Source: Schwartzia succinivorans DSM 10502 | Lineage (GTDB): Bacteria > Bacillota > Negativicutes > Selenomonadales > Selenomonadaceae | Assembly (NCBI RefSeq): GCF_900129225.1 | Contig: NZ_FQUG01000003.1 | Span: 124,001 to 188,000, forward strand | Length of the DNA: 64,000 nucleotides | Direction of reading: 5' to 3' | Shown here: positions 34,635 to 43,077 of the stretch, piece by piece | Layout: each line of letters begins with the position of its first letter | Position numbering within the stretch: the stretch's first letter is position 1 | The notes under the pieces: generated by a model | What the model was told of the DNA's origin: nothing | The model's input: the letters and a program-made list of their open reading frames with translations, nothing else | Databases searched by the model: none | Position numbers and translations under genes: made by a program

Positions 34635-36548
34635 TTATTGTTTTACAGCTTTTGCGATTTTCTGTGCTGCGGCTGTCAGCTCGGCTTCCGTGTGAGTCGC
34701 CATAATGGCGGCGCGAAGGCGGGCTGTGCCCTTGGCGACTGTCGGGTAGCGTATGGCGGTGAGAAAAATGCCGTCATCGTATAGTGCCTGAGCAGCCTTC
34801 AGTGCGGCTCCCTCATCCCCAATGATGATAGGGACAATCGCGGAGCTGCTTTCGGTTGTGATACCGTTTTCTGCCAGAGCTTTTATAAAGACCTTGGTGT
34901 TTCTTTGGAGTTGAGCGACACGCTCGGGCTCATCCTCAATGATATGAAGCGCTTCATCTGCGGCAACAAGGGCGGCAGGGCCAAGGCTTGTAGAAAAAAT
35001 GAAGCTTCTTGCGGTGTTTCTTAGATACTCAATCAGCAGATTATCTCCGCACACGAAGCCGCCTTCACTGGCAAGGGATTTGCTCATCGTTCCCATAAGA
35101 ATGTCAGGGTGCGCGTTGCTGCCGTAATACTCCACAATACCATGTCCCGTTTTGCCTATGACACCTGTGGCGTGGGCTTCATCGACCATGGAAAGCAAAT
35201 TGTATTTTTTTGAAAGACTGATAATCTCCGGAAGGTTTGCAACATCACCGTCCATGCTGAACACGGCATCGCTTACAATCACTCCAAAGGGGGCAGAGAC
35301 TGCTTTCAGCTTTTCCTCCAAATCCTTCATGTCGTTGTGCTTATACACTACAGTACGTGCATGACCAAGACGGCATCCGTCGATTATGCTGGCATGATTC
35401 AGTTCGTCGCTGAATATAACAGCTCCTGATTTTCCCAGTGCCGAAAGAATTCCCACATTTGCCATATATCCCGTATTGAAAAGAATAGCTGCCTCAGTAC
35501 CTTTAAAAGCCGCCAGGTCGCGCTCAAGCTTTTCATGGAGAGGGAGAGTTCCTGTAGTAAGCCTGGAACCTCCGCTTCCAACTCCGTATTCTCTTACGGC
35601 TTCAATGGCAGCCTCTTTGACACGCGGTTCATCAGAGAGACCGAGATAGCTGTTTGATGCCAAAAGCAGCAGCTGTTTTCCTTCGGAACGGACGTGAGCT
35701 GTTTGGGCGGTGTCAATCACGCGGGTGGTACGGTACAGATTGGCGGCTTTTCGCTGTGAGATATCCTTTCGTATTGCTTCCCACGGGTCGGAGACTTTTG
35801 GGGAGCAGGGAGATAAAGGCGCATTCTTTACTAGAACCTTCTGCTTTTCAAGGTATTTTATTGTTTCCTTTGCATCTTCACTGCTTCCACGGAAAAGAAA
35901 GATTCTTCCTCCATCCGGGCAGCCCTTTTCCTTGAGCTTTGTAATCCGGACATATCCTATAGCTTCAGCGGCAACATAGCCTGTCACGTAATCAGGATCG
36001 TCGGACATGCATATCTCTGCTATGATGTGCGGCGCGGAAATAACCTTGCTGGCAAGTACGATGGCCTCCTGAAAATGATTTTTATCATTGCAGACAGAAC
36101 GTTCGGGGCTGTGCTCCGCGTCCATATACGTCGCACGTATTCCGCGCTCAGTGTCAGGCTCCATGCGTTCAAGGGTATCTGCATTCAGGAGCATGGCACC
36201 GCGCATGTCGTATGTCTCTGAGAATCTTGAAAGAATTTCACGTCCGTTTTTGATACCGAGCTTATCCAGAAGCTCCAGTATTACTGCGCGTCCTTCTTCG
36301 GCAGTTTTGACATCACGGGTTGTAAAAGGGAGTGCCTCTACATACGAAAGCTCACCTGGGCGGATTTCTTCGATTTTCAAATTGATAAAATCAGCAGAGC
36401 CCTTTGAATGGCAAAGAGCGCGTTCTATAAGAGCCGAGGCATTATCGTGGATTTCCTTTTGGGCCAAAATTTTTTCTGCACCGGAAACATGGACAGGTTT
36501 TCCGTTCTCATTACGGCTGGCACGCATTTTCATACTGTATAAGGTCAA
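34635..36548 (-). CDS. BioW-BioF fusion: pimeloyl-CoA ligase and 8-amino-7-oxononanoate synthase
   Basis: A 637-residue bifunctional biotin-synthesis protein. Residues 1-250 match BioW, which activates pimelate with ATP and CoA (LYSMKMRASRNENGKPVHVS, SAETYDMRG-like FSETYDMRGAMLLN). Residues about 255-637 match BioF, the PLP enzyme that condenses pimeloyl-CoA with alanine (NSYLGLSDEPRVKEAA, GSGGSRLTTGTLPLHEKLE, VDEAHATGVIGKTGHG, and TMSKSLASEGGFVCG with the PLP lysine). TTG 36548, nine bases after GGAG, gives the normal BioW start. The linker contains PWEAIRKDISQRKAANLYR. No other bio gene is next to it. Confidence 0.92.
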   Translation of the reverse strand: MTLYSMKMRASRNENGKPVHVSGAEKILAQKEIHDNASALIERALCHSKGSADFINLKIEEIRPGELSYVEALPFTTRDVKTAEEGRAVILELLDKLGIKNGREILSRFSETYDMRGAMLLNADTLERMEPDTERGIRATYMDAEHSPERSVCNDKNHFQEAIVLASKVISAPHIIAEICMSDDPDYVTGYVAAEAIGYVRITKLKEKGCPDGGRIFLFRGSSEDAKETIKYLEKQKVLVKNAPLSPCSPKVSDPWEAIRKDISQRKAANLYRTTRVIDTAQTAHVRSEGKQLLLLASNSYLGLSDEPRVKEAAIEAVREYGVGSGGSRLTTGTLPLHEKLERDLAAFKGTEAAILFNTGYMANVGILSALGKSGAVIFSDELNHASIIDGCRLGHARTVVYKHNDMKDLEEKLKAVSAPFGVIVSDAVFSMDGDVANLPEIISLSKKYNLLSMVDEAHATGVIGKTGHGIVEYYGSNAHPDILMGTMSKSLASEGGFVCGDNLLIEYLRNTARSFIFSTSLGPAALVAADEALHIIEDEPERVAQLQRNTKVFIKALAENGITTESSSAIVPIIIGDEGAALKAAQALYDDGIFLTAIRYPTVAKGTARLRAAIMATHTEAELTAAAQKIAKAVKQ

Positions 36549-36674
36549 TTAACTCATCTCCAATTTTTCTTAATTTTAGCATTGGACAGCAATTTGTCAA
36601 CCTGTGTTTTAAATATGGTTAACAAACGCGACATTGTTTCATCATGCTGTAAACAAAATTTGATTGCTCTCTTA

Positions 36675-36703
36675 TTGTAGTGAATGTCCTGCTTTGATAT
36701 TAT
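36675..36703 (+). promoter_or_regulatory. Candidate promoter of the glyoxalase gene
   Basis: TTGTAG at 36675-36680 and TATTAT at 36698-36703 are spaced by 17 bases, 33 bases before the start codon. Confidence 0.55.
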
Positions 36704-36735
36704 TTAGTCAGATGAATAAAGAGGAGGATTATACT

Positions 36736-37104
36736 ATGTCATTTAAGTTTGCACATAATAATTTCAATGTAGTGGATTTGGAAAAGAGCATGAAGTTTTA
36801 TGAGGAGGCGCTGGGCTTTAAAGAAGCACACCGTCTGGAGGGGCCGGGGTTTACACTGGTCTATCTTTCTGACGGAGGAAAGACACCGCATGAGCTGGAG
36901 CTTACATGGCTTCATGACCGTAAAGAGCCGTATAACCTCGGAGAAAACGAATTTCATCTCGCGGTTTACGCAGATGATTTCGAAGCAGCTCATAAAAAGC
37001 ATAAAGAGATGGGCTGTATCTGTTATGAAAATGAGGCAATGGGCATATATTTTATAAGCGACCCGGATAATTACTGGATTGAAATTCTTCCAGAAAAGAA
37101 ATAA
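36736..37104 (+). CDS. gloA: Lactoylglutathione lyase-like VOC protein
   Basis: A 122-residue glyoxalase I-type enzyme, which isomerises the methylglyoxal-thiol adduct. GAGGAGGAT precedes ATG 36736. Two beta-alpha-beta-beta-beta modules carry the four metal ligands of the Ni-type enzyme: His in FAHNNFNVVDLEKS, Glu in HELELTWLHD, His in NEFHLAVYADD and Glu in YWIEILPEKK. It is a single gene with its own promoter and terminator. The true thiol cofactor in this organism is unknown. Confidence 0.88.
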   Translation: MSFKFAHNNFNVVDLEKSMKFYEEALGFKEAHRLEGPGFTLVYLSDGGKTPHELELTWLHDRKEPYNLGENEFHLAVYADDFEAAHKKHKEMGCICYENEAMGIYFISDPDNYWIEILPEKK

Positions 37105-37132
37105 ATCAACATCATAAATGCAAGGGAAATTC

Positions 37133-37158
37133 AAAAGGCAGCTCAGGCTGCCTTTTTT
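37133..37158 (+). terminator. Rho-independent terminator after the glyoxalase gene
   Basis: AAAAGGCAGC/GCTGCCTTTT (10 bp) around TCAG, followed by T. Confidence 0.92.
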
Positions 37159-37221
37159 GTGTATTATTTGGCAAAAAATGATAAAATTATGTTGAAGATT
37201 AAAATGGCAGGAGGCGGAAAA

Positions 37222-38592
37222 ATGGACAGAAGAACTGCAATAAAGGTTATAGGAGGCAGCGTCCTGGGTATTGCAGGATTGGGAGCACTTGCCACAAGAG
37301 AGGATATAATCCGTTGGCTGGATGCAGATAAGGCAGCTATGGAGTCGGGTGAGACGAAGGCAGGCAAGGTTTCTACGCGTTTTTATAAGCCTCTTGAACG
37401 CGAGCTGTCTGTTCTTGGATTTGGCTGTATGCGCTTTCCTATGAAAAACGGTGAAATAGACTACGAGCTTACGGATAAGATGGTGGACTATGCGTATCGG
37501 CATGGCGTTAACTATTATGATACGGCGTATTTCTATCATGGAGGGAAATCTGAGGAAACAATCGGGCGGATTCTGAAAAAATATCCCCGTGAGAGTTTTT
37601 GTCTCACAGACAAGATGCCGACATCAATGATTGATGATCCGGATGATATTCCTGAAATTTTTGAAGAACAGCTTAGACGCTGCGGTGTGGAGTATTTTGA
37701 CAATTATCTTCTGCACTCGCTTTCAAGCATGGAAAAATTTGAGCGGATTTATCTCGCGGGAGGCGGTCTTGATTTTCTTCGGGAGCAGAAGGAAAACGGG
37801 CGTATCCGTTCTCTTGGCTTTTCCTTCCATGGCGACGTGCCGTTTTTCAATTATCTGATGGATAATTTTACATGGGACTGCACCATGATACAGCTTAATT
37901 ATCTTGACTGGAACGAAGCGAATGAGAGCCCGAACGGCAGCCGTCAGGCGGGAAGCCTCTATCGTAAGGCGGAGGAAAAGAATGTACCGTGCTTTATCAT
38001 GGAGCCTGTAAAGGGCGGAAATCTCGCGGAGCTTCCCAAGAATGCTATGGATATACTAAAAAGGCGTGAGCCGAAAAAGAGTGCCGCGTCATGGGCGCTT
38101 CGTTACGTTGGAACAAAGCCTCTCGTCGTAACAATGCTTTCGGGCATGTCGACAATTGAGCAGGTGGTGGATAACGTAAGCACAACTACGGAGTTCAAAC
38201 CACTGGATGACGCTGATATGCGCGTGCTGAATCTTTCCATGGGGAAAAATGATAATACCGGAATGATACCATGCACATATTGCAGATACTGCGACCCGTG
38301 TCCGTACGGAGTTGATATAGCAGGCGTAATAAAGACGTATAATCTGTGGGCAGAACGGCTTGGGCTCACTGAGGGCGGACACGGCGGAATAAAGGAAAAG
38401 AAGGAATTCCTCATAAGATATAAAAATGCGGTAGAAAAATCGGCAAGGGCGGACCACTGCACCAGGTGTTTGAAATGTATGCCGCGCTGCCCGCAAAGCA
38501 TTAACATTCCTACTGAGATTAGAAAAGTTGATGAATTTGTGCAAAAGCTGGAAAAGGATATACATAAAAAAGCAGAGGGGGCATCCGTATGA
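37222..38592 (+). CDS. Tat-signal aldo/keto reductase with C-terminal ferredoxin domain
   Basis: A 456-residue protein. ATG 37222 follows AGGAGG. The N-terminus DRRTAIKVIGGSVLGIAGLG resembles a twin-arginine signal. Residues about 55-330 form an aldo/keto reductase barrel: LSVLGFGCMRFPM, NYYDTAYFYHGGKSEETIG, CLTDKMP (catalytic Lys), YFDNYLLHSL (His). The tail has cysteines for two 4Fe-4S clusters: CTYCRYCDPCPYGVD and HCTRCLKCMPRCPQSI. It overlaps the NapH-NapG fusion gene by four bases, so the two very probably work as a pair that passes electrons from quinol to an exported reductase. Tat export is inferred from the signal. Confidence 0.88.
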   Translation: MDRRTAIKVIGGSVLGIAGLGALATREDIIRWLDADKAAMESGETKAGKVSTRFYKPLERELSVLGFGCMRFPMKNGEIDYELTDKMVDYAYRHGVNYYDTAYFYHGGKSEETIGRILKKYPRESFCLTDKMPTSMIDDPDDIPEIFEEQLRRCGVEYFDNYLLHSLSSMEKFERIYLAGGGLDFLREQKENGRIRSLGFSFHGDVPFFNYLMDNFTWDCTMIQLNYLDWNEANESPNGSRQAGSLYRKAEEKNVPCFIMEPVKGGNLAELPKNAMDILKRREPKKSAASWALRYVGTKPLVVTMLSGMSTIEQVVDNVSTTTEFKPLDDADMRVLNLSMGKNDNTGMIPCTYCRYCDPCPYGVDIAGVIKTYNLWAERLGLTEGGHGGIKEKKEFLIRYKNAVEKSARADHCTRCLKCMPRCPQSINIPTEIRKVDEFVQKLEKDIHKKAEGASV

Positions 38593-40070
38593 AACGTCTC
38601 GTGTGGTTCCGCATTTTGCTTGCATGGGCGGCTGTCACATGGGTGACGTTTGCGTTCTTGGGACTGTCGCGGACTTTCCCTGCAAAGCAGCAGCTGATTC
38701 CTGCACTTTTGATGGGCAATCTTCTGGCGGTTGGAATCATTTTGATAGGCACGATTCTTTTTGGAAGATTTTACTGCTCTGTTATCTGTCCTTTGGGAAT
38801 ATTTCAGGACGGTGTGAGTTTTATATCGGAAAAAATCCGAAGGAAGAAGAACAGCTTCCGATATAGAAAGGAATTACGCGTATTGCGTTATGCAGTGCTC
38901 GTGCTATTTGCCGGAGGACTGTTCAGCGGTATAGGTGTCATCCCGATACTCCTTGACCCGTATGGAAACTACGGGCGCATGGTGTCGAATCTCCTTGCGC
39001 CTGTGTGGAGGCAGTCGGTAAACTTTACGGCTGATATAGTATCCGATTCCTGGCTGATTGAAAAATATGACATTCTTCCACAGACGGAAGCGGCGATGAT
39101 TTTTGCATCGGTGTACCTTTTGTGCATCCTTGCGGCAGCATGGTTTGGCGGACGTATATACTGCAATACCATTTGTCCTGTCGGTACTATTCTTGGCACA
39201 CTCAGCCGCTTTTCACTCCTTCATCCATATATTCGTGAGGATGCCTGTGTTAAATGCGGAAAATGCGAAAAAAACTGCCGTTCATCATGTATTGATATAA
39301 AGACAGGCAGCATAGACACAAGCCGATGCGTTGACTGTATGAACTGTATTGCGGTTTGCCCGACAGGGGCAATGACCTTTGGACGTCAGCAAAAAGAAAA
39401 GGTATCTGCGGAAGCAGCGGAGACAAGAAAAACGGCACAGCCGTTGAGCAGACGTGAGTTTCTGGGAACGGGAGCAGCAGCCATAGGGGCGGCGGCTGCA
39501 GTAATTACTGCGAAAACACGCACGGTGGAATCTGCAGCAGCCGGAGCAAAAAAGATTGTAATGCCGCCAGGGGCCGATACCAGAGAAAAACTCATGAATT
39601 TATGCACTGCATGTGGACTTTGTATAGACCGCTGCAAGGGAGGAGTTCTTCGTCCTGCAAATCTTGAATACGGAATCGGGGGGATTTTCCTGCCGAAGAT
39701 GGATTTCAAAAGCGGCTTCTGCGACTATAACTGCAGTCAGTGCGGAAAGGTATGTCCTACAGGCGCCATTACAAAGCTGCCATTTAAGAAAAAACGCTCG
39801 ACTGTCATAGGAAAAGCAGTTTATCATCATTTTAACTGCCTCATCATGAAAGAGAATATTATCTGCGGCAACTGCGCGCTTCATTGTCCGACAAAGGCAG
39901 TCACCATGACGGAGGATTTTCATGGGAAGAAGCTTCCTAAGGTAAATAAAGACCTATGCATAGGCTGCGGTGCCTGCGAGTATCATTGTCCCGCGGAACC
40001 GAAGGCAATAGAAGTCAACGGATTAAGCAAACAGGATAAACTGAAGGAAAAAGAAAAACCGAAAAAATAA
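38589..40070 (+). CDS. NapH-NapG-like fusion: membrane quinol-linked ferredoxin with internal Tat segment
   Basis: A 493-residue iron-sulfur protein. The first 215 residues match NapH: four membrane helices and the paired cysteines FYCSVICPLG and YCNTICPVG, followed by cytoplasmic clusters CVKCGKCEKNC and CVDCMNCIAVCP. In the middle a twin-arginine motif LSRREFLGTGAAAIGAAAA begins a NapG-like region with further cluster motifs CTACGLCIDRC, CSQCGKVCP, CGNCALHCP and CIGCGACEYHCP. Separate NapH and NapG are the rule in nitrate reductase systems; here they are one chain, and no napA is present. The gene is coupled to the exported aldo/keto reductase. Confidence 0.87.
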   Translation: MKRLVWFRILLAWAAVTWVTFAFLGLSRTFPAKQQLIPALLMGNLLAVGIILIGTILFGRFYCSVICPLGIFQDGVSFISEKIRRKKNSFRYRKELRVLRYAVLVLFAGGLFSGIGVIPILLDPYGNYGRMVSNLLAPVWRQSVNFTADIVSDSWLIEKYDILPQTEAAMIFASVYLLCILAAAWFGGRIYCNTICPVGTILGTLSRFSLLHPYIREDACVKCGKCEKNCRSSCIDIKTGSIDTSRCVDCMNCIAVCPTGAMTFGRQQKEKVSAEAAETRKTAQPLSRREFLGTGAAAIGAAAAVITAKTRTVESAAAGAKKIVMPPGADTREKLMNLCTACGLCIDRCKGGVLRPANLEYGIGGIFLPKMDFKSGFCDYNCSQCGKVCPTGAITKLPFKKKRSTVIGKAVYHHFNCLIMKENIICGNCALHCPTKAVTMTEDFHGKKLPKVNKDLCIGCGACEYHCPAEPKAIEVNGLSKQDKLKEKEKPKK

Positions 40071-40107
40071 TCTTCCTTGAAAATGAAAACGGACGGGGTG
40101 ATATAGA

Positions 40108-40662
40108 ATGATTTTGTTTGTAAGTGCCTGTGTGCGCAGTGAGTCCAGAACAAAAACGCTTGCTGATGCGCTGATTAAGAAGCTCGCGGATGAATGCGAG
40201 GAGCTTAAACTGGAAGATGTCAGCTTTCCGAAGACAGACGAAGCTTTTCTGAGCAAAAGAGACAGCCTGATAGAAGCACGGAATTTTGATGATGAAGCAT
40301 TTGCACCGGCAAGGCAGTTTGCGGAGGCAAAAACAATAGTCATAGCAGCACCGTATTGGGATTTGTCTTTCCCTGCAATGCTCAAGCAGTATATCGAGCA
40401 TATAAATGTTTTAGGAGTTACCTTTGAGTACACACCCGAGGGAATACCGAAGGGGCTGTGCAAAGCGGATAAGCTTTATTACGTCACCACAGCCGGAGGA
40501 AACTACGTCCCCGATGATTTCGGCTTTGGATATATAAAAGCTCTGGCACAGAATTTCTACGGCATCAAAGATGTCAAGCTCATTAAAGCATCAGGGCTTG
40601 ATATATATGGAGCCAATACCAAAGCAATAATGAAAGAGGCTGTTGAAGGCATTACTTTGTAA
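40108..40662 (+). CDS. Azoreductase-like NAD(P)H flavoprotein
   Basis: A 184-residue Flavodoxin_2-type oxidoreductase (AzoR/quinone reductase group). GGGGTGA precedes the ATG. The FMN phosphate loop is SACVRSESRTKTLADAL, the second loop APYWDLSFPAMLKQYIEHIN is typical, and TTAGGNYVPDDFGFGYIKA forms the third. It is cytoplasmic, with no signal. It lies 37 bases after the NapH-NapG gene, likely in the same transcript, and may handle quinones or azo compounds. Confidence 0.85.
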   Translation: MILFVSACVRSESRTKTLADALIKKLADECEELKLEDVSFPKTDEAFLSKRDSLIEARNFDDEAFAPARQFAEAKTIVIAAPYWDLSFPAMLKQYIEHINVLGVTFEYTPEGIPKGLCKADKLYYVTTAGGNYVPDDFGFGYIKALAQNFYGIKDVKLIKASGLDIYGANTKAIMKEAVEGITL

Positions 40663-40749
40663 AAATCACACTTTTTTATATAATTACGTGCCAAAATCAC
40701 ATAATTGTATAAAAATGATTTTTTTGAGCGTACTGTAAAAATAAAATAG

Positions 40750-40778
40750 TTGACGTCATAACATGTGTATGGTAATAT
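40750..40778 (+). promoter_or_regulatory. Promoter of the infC-rpmI-rplT operon
   Basis: TTGACG at 40750-40755 and TAATAT at 40773-40778 are spaced by 17 bases, directly before the leader. Confidence 0.75.
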
Positions 40779-40802
40779 ACTTGAGTGAGTTTATTGAAGT
40801 TA

Positions 40803-40894
40803 GAAGCCACCCGGTCTTCTACACCTGCCGATGAGCGCATCGTTCGGGTTCGATATTGGGATTTATTAGGGTGGCTTCGTGCCACTCTTTTTTG
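40803..40894 (+). promoter_or_regulatory. L20-type leader with attenuator before infC
   Basis: GAAGCCACCC at 40803-40812 can pair perfectly with GGGTGGCTTC at 40869-40878, giving an early long-range stem. GGGTGGC (40869-40875) can instead pair with GCCACTC (40881-40887), a terminator followed by seven T. The two folds exclude each other. This is the expected design of the L20-controlled infC leader of Firmicutes, where ribosomal protein L20 favours the terminator. Protein binding is inferred from position and layout. Confidence 0.85.
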
Positions 40895-40933
40895 TTTTGT
40901 GTTGTTGATTAATGTATTCGGAGGTGTGTTCCA

Positions 40934-41497
40934 ATTAGTAAAGAAAGTTTGAGAATCAATGAGGAAATCCACGTTAGAGAAGTTCGCGTGACGGGAGCAG
41001 ATAATGAACAGCTCGGCATCATGCCTACTAAAGATGCTTTGCACATGGCGATGGAGCAGCATTTGGATCTCGTGGAGGTTGCTCCGAAGGCTAAGCCTCC
41101 GGTATGCCGCATCATGGATTTCGGCAAGTACAGATATGAACAACAGAAACGGGAAAAAGAAGCCAAGAAGAAGCAGAAGGTCATCACGATCAAGGAAGTT
41201 AAGCTTCGTCCCAATATCGAGCAGCATGATTTTGAAGTCAAGTTAAAGAATGCTCTGCGCTTTGTTCAGGAGGGCAATAAGGTCAAGGTAACGATTATGT
41301 TCCGCGGCCGTGAGATGTCCCATCAGGAACTTGGCCGTGAGCTCCTGCACCGTGTTGCTGAGCAGCTGAAGGATTTGGTTGCAATCGAGCGCGATGCAAA
41401 ACTTGAAGGTAAAAATATGATTATGATTTTAGCGCCGAAGGCTCCTGCAAAGGCCCCGAAGGCAAAGGCTAAAGAACCAAGAGGAGGAGAACAGTAA
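40934..41497 (+). CDS. infC: Translation initiation factor IF-3 (ATT start)
   Basis: A 187-residue factor that keeps the 30S subunit free and checks start codons. The ATT at 40934 is seven bases after GGAGGTG and reads [18 protein letters not shown], the full IF-3 N-terminus. The next standard start (TTG 40949) would drop five conserved residues. IF-3 discriminates against ATT, so this gives autoregulation, known from E. coli. Domain N has [20 protein letters not shown]; domain C has [20 protein letters not shown]. The tail is Lys/Ala/Pro-rich. Confidence 0.95.
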   Translation: MSKESLRINEEIHVREVRVTGADNEQLGIMPTKDALHMAMEQHLDLVEVAPKAKPPVCRIMDFGKYRYEQQKREKEAKKKQKVITIKEVKLRPNIEQHDFEVKLKNALRFVQEGNKVKVTIMFRGREMSHQELGRELLHRVAEQLKDLVAIERDAKLEGKNMIMILAPKAPAKAPKAKAKEPRGGEQ

Positions 41498-41694
41498 TGC
41501 CAAAGATGAAGACACGCAGAGCTGCTGCAAAACGTTTTACTGTCACCGGTTCCGGTGAGTTCAAACGCAACAAGGCGTTCAAGCGCCATATCCTGGAGAA
41601 GAAGTCTCCGAAGCGTAAACGCAATATGCGCAAGGCAGCTCTTATCACAGCAGCTGATCATGAGCGCGTAAAACGTATGCTTCCGTATGCATAA
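41497..41694 (+). CDS. rpmI: 50S ribosomal protein L35
   Basis: A 65-residue, very basic large-subunit protein. It starts [19 protein letters not shown] and ends [10 protein letters not shown], typical for L35. The ATG shares one base with the infC stop. It is the middle gene of the conserved infC-rpmI-rplT operon. Confidence 0.97.
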   Translation: MPKMKTRRAAAKRFTVTGSGEFKRNKAFKRHILEKKSPKRKRNMRKAALITAADHERVKRMLPYA

Positions 41695-41725
41695 TCTGAA
41701 TTTGTAGTTTTAGGAGGAAATAGAC

Positions 41726-42079
41726 ATGCCAAGAGTTAAAACAGGCGTGACGGCACATAGACGCCATAAAAAGATTCTTAAATTAGCAAAAGGCTACAGA
41801 GGCGCTCGCAGCAAGCAGTTCAAAAAAGCTAACGAGCTCGTCATGAAGGCTCTGTACTACGCTCGTCGTGACCGTCGTGCGAAGAAGGGTAACTTCCGTC
41901 GTCTATGGATTGCTCGTATCAATGCTGCTGCACGTCTTAACGATATCACGTACAGCCGCCTTATCTGCGGTCTTACAAAGGCCGGCGTTGAGGTCAACCG
42001 TAAGATGCTTGCAGACCTCGCTGTCAGCGATGCAGCTGCTTTCGCAAAGCTCGCTGCTGTTGCAAAAGAAAATCTGTAA
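41726..42079 (+). CDS. rplT: 50S ribosomal protein L20
   Basis: A 117-residue protein essential in early 50S assembly; it also binds the infC leader to repress the operon. The start [20 protein letters not shown] and the motif [17 protein letters not shown] are family hallmarks. It follows TAGGAGGAAA and ends at a terminator. Confidence 0.97.
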   Translation: MPRVKTGVTAHRRHKKILKLAKGYRGARSKQFKKANELVMKALYYARRDRRAKKGNFRRLWIARINAAARLNDITYSRLICGLTKAGVEVNRKMLADLAVSDAAAFAKLAAVAKENL

Positions 42080-42091
42080 TATTGATTTTGG

Positions 42092-42119
42092 AAAGCTCCC
42101 TTGATGAGGGAGCTTTTTT
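42092..42119 (+). terminator. Terminator after rplT
   Basis: AAAGCTCCC/GGGAGCTTT with a 7-base loop, followed by T. Confidence 0.9.
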
Positions 42120-42201
42120 GTGTGCAAATTAAAATTTTGGCAGTAAACGGTATGCGTGAATATATGCTTTTTGAGCATATATTCCGATGAAAAATAGGTA
42201 T

Positions 42202-42265
42202 TAGACAATCTTGCATAATTTATTTTATACTTTGGACAAGGTCAAAAGATGGCTTTGTCCATTTT
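42202..42265 (+). promoter_or_regulatory. Promoter and leader hairpin of the cupin-flavodoxin operon
   Basis: TAGACA at 42202-42207 and TATACT at 42226-42231 are spaced by 18 bases. Shortly downstream GGACAA (42234-42239) pairs with TTGTCC (42255-42260), followed by ATTTTTG. This looks like a small attenuator, or possibly an operator for a regulator. Confidence 0.5.
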
Positions 42266-42289
42266 TGTTGTGAGGTGATTGAAATAGTA

Positions 42290-42532
42290 ATGGATGGATT
42301 GTCTGCGCTTCTGGAGAAAGCAGGTTTTTCTGAAGCCGATGTCAGGCACTATTTGGAGTTGTCAAGGAACTCCGGGACTGAGGCGGCGCGGATGAGGATG
42401 CTTCACGGGCAGCGTGGACGGATTATTGACGAGCTGCACAGACGGCAGCAGGTATTGGATCAGGTTGATTATTTGATATGGCAGACTGAAAAGGAAAACG
42501 GTAATGTAAAGAAAGGAAGGAAAAGAATATGA
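42290..42532 (+). CDS. MerR-like effector half lacking the DNA-binding domain
   Basis: An 80-residue protein (ATG 42290; GTG 42275 possible). KAGFSEADVRHYLELSRNSG, then ARMRMLHGQRGRIIDELHRR and QQVLDQVDYLIWQTEKENG, match the second half of MerR regulators: the GFS-type helix that follows the wing and the long dimerisation coiled coil. The N-terminal winged helix of about 40 residues is missing, and the upstream 150 bases do not encode it in any frame I can see. It heads the operon and overlaps the cupin gene by four bases. It may be a dominant-negative or ligand-sensing relic. Confidence 0.65.
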   Translation: MDGLSALLEKAGFSEADVRHYLELSRNSGTEAARMRMLHGQRGRIIDELHRRQQVLDQVDYLIWQTEKENGNVKKGRKRI

Positions 42533-43068
42533 AAAACTGGACAAAGAAAATGAAGATGGCAATGATGGCAGGTGCTTTTGCGGTAGGGCTTACGACCTTC
42601 GGAGCTTCTGCTGATGCGGCAGCAGCTGCGGAGGGATATCCTGCGGTAGAGGAAGTACGTGCTGAGCTTGGAAAAGAAGCAGGAACGATTTTTGAAATCG
42701 GTAATCCGAATGTCAACTATGATAAGTATTTCACCGGAAAGACTTTCCTGGCGCCCCTTGCAAACGACAAGATTGGTGTTGCAAATGTGACGTTCACGAA
42801 GGGAACAATCAATCATTGGCACATCCATCATGGTACATGCCAGATTCTCGTTGGTGAGTCCGGCCGCGGCTATTACCAGATTTGGGGCGAGGAGCCGAAA
42901 GAAATTCTTCCGGGAACGGTTGTGACGATTCCGGAGGGAACGAAGCATTGGCATGGTGCAGGCCCGAACAATATGATGCAGCATCTTTCCATCATGATGA
43001 ACGGCGAGGGTGTTTCTACGGAGTGGCTGGAGCCTGTAAGTGACACAGAGCTGGCGAAACTGAAATAA
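42529..43068 (+). CDS. Exported cupin-domain protein
   Basis: A 179-residue protein with a signal peptide (MAMMAGAFAVGLTTFGASA, then DAAAAA). One cupin barrel follows: motif 1 INHWHIHHGTCQILVGESGR with histidine metal ligands, and motif 2 VTIPEGTKHWHGAGPNN. The family includes (R)-mandelonitrile lyase-like and small metal cupins that often sit with carboxymuconolactone decarboxylases, as here. The catalytic reaction is not known. It overlaps the MerR-like gene by four bases. Confidence 0.82.
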   Translation: MKNWTKKMKMAMMAGAFAVGLTTFGASADAAAAAEGYPAVEEVRAELGKEAGTIFEIGNPNVNYDKYFTGKTFLAPLANDKIGVANVTFTKGTINHWHIHHGTCQILVGESGRGYYQIWGEEPKEILPGTVVTIPEGTKHWHGAGPNNMMQHLSIMMNGEGVSTEWLEPVSDTELAKLK

Positions 43069-43077
43069 GGTGATTTG

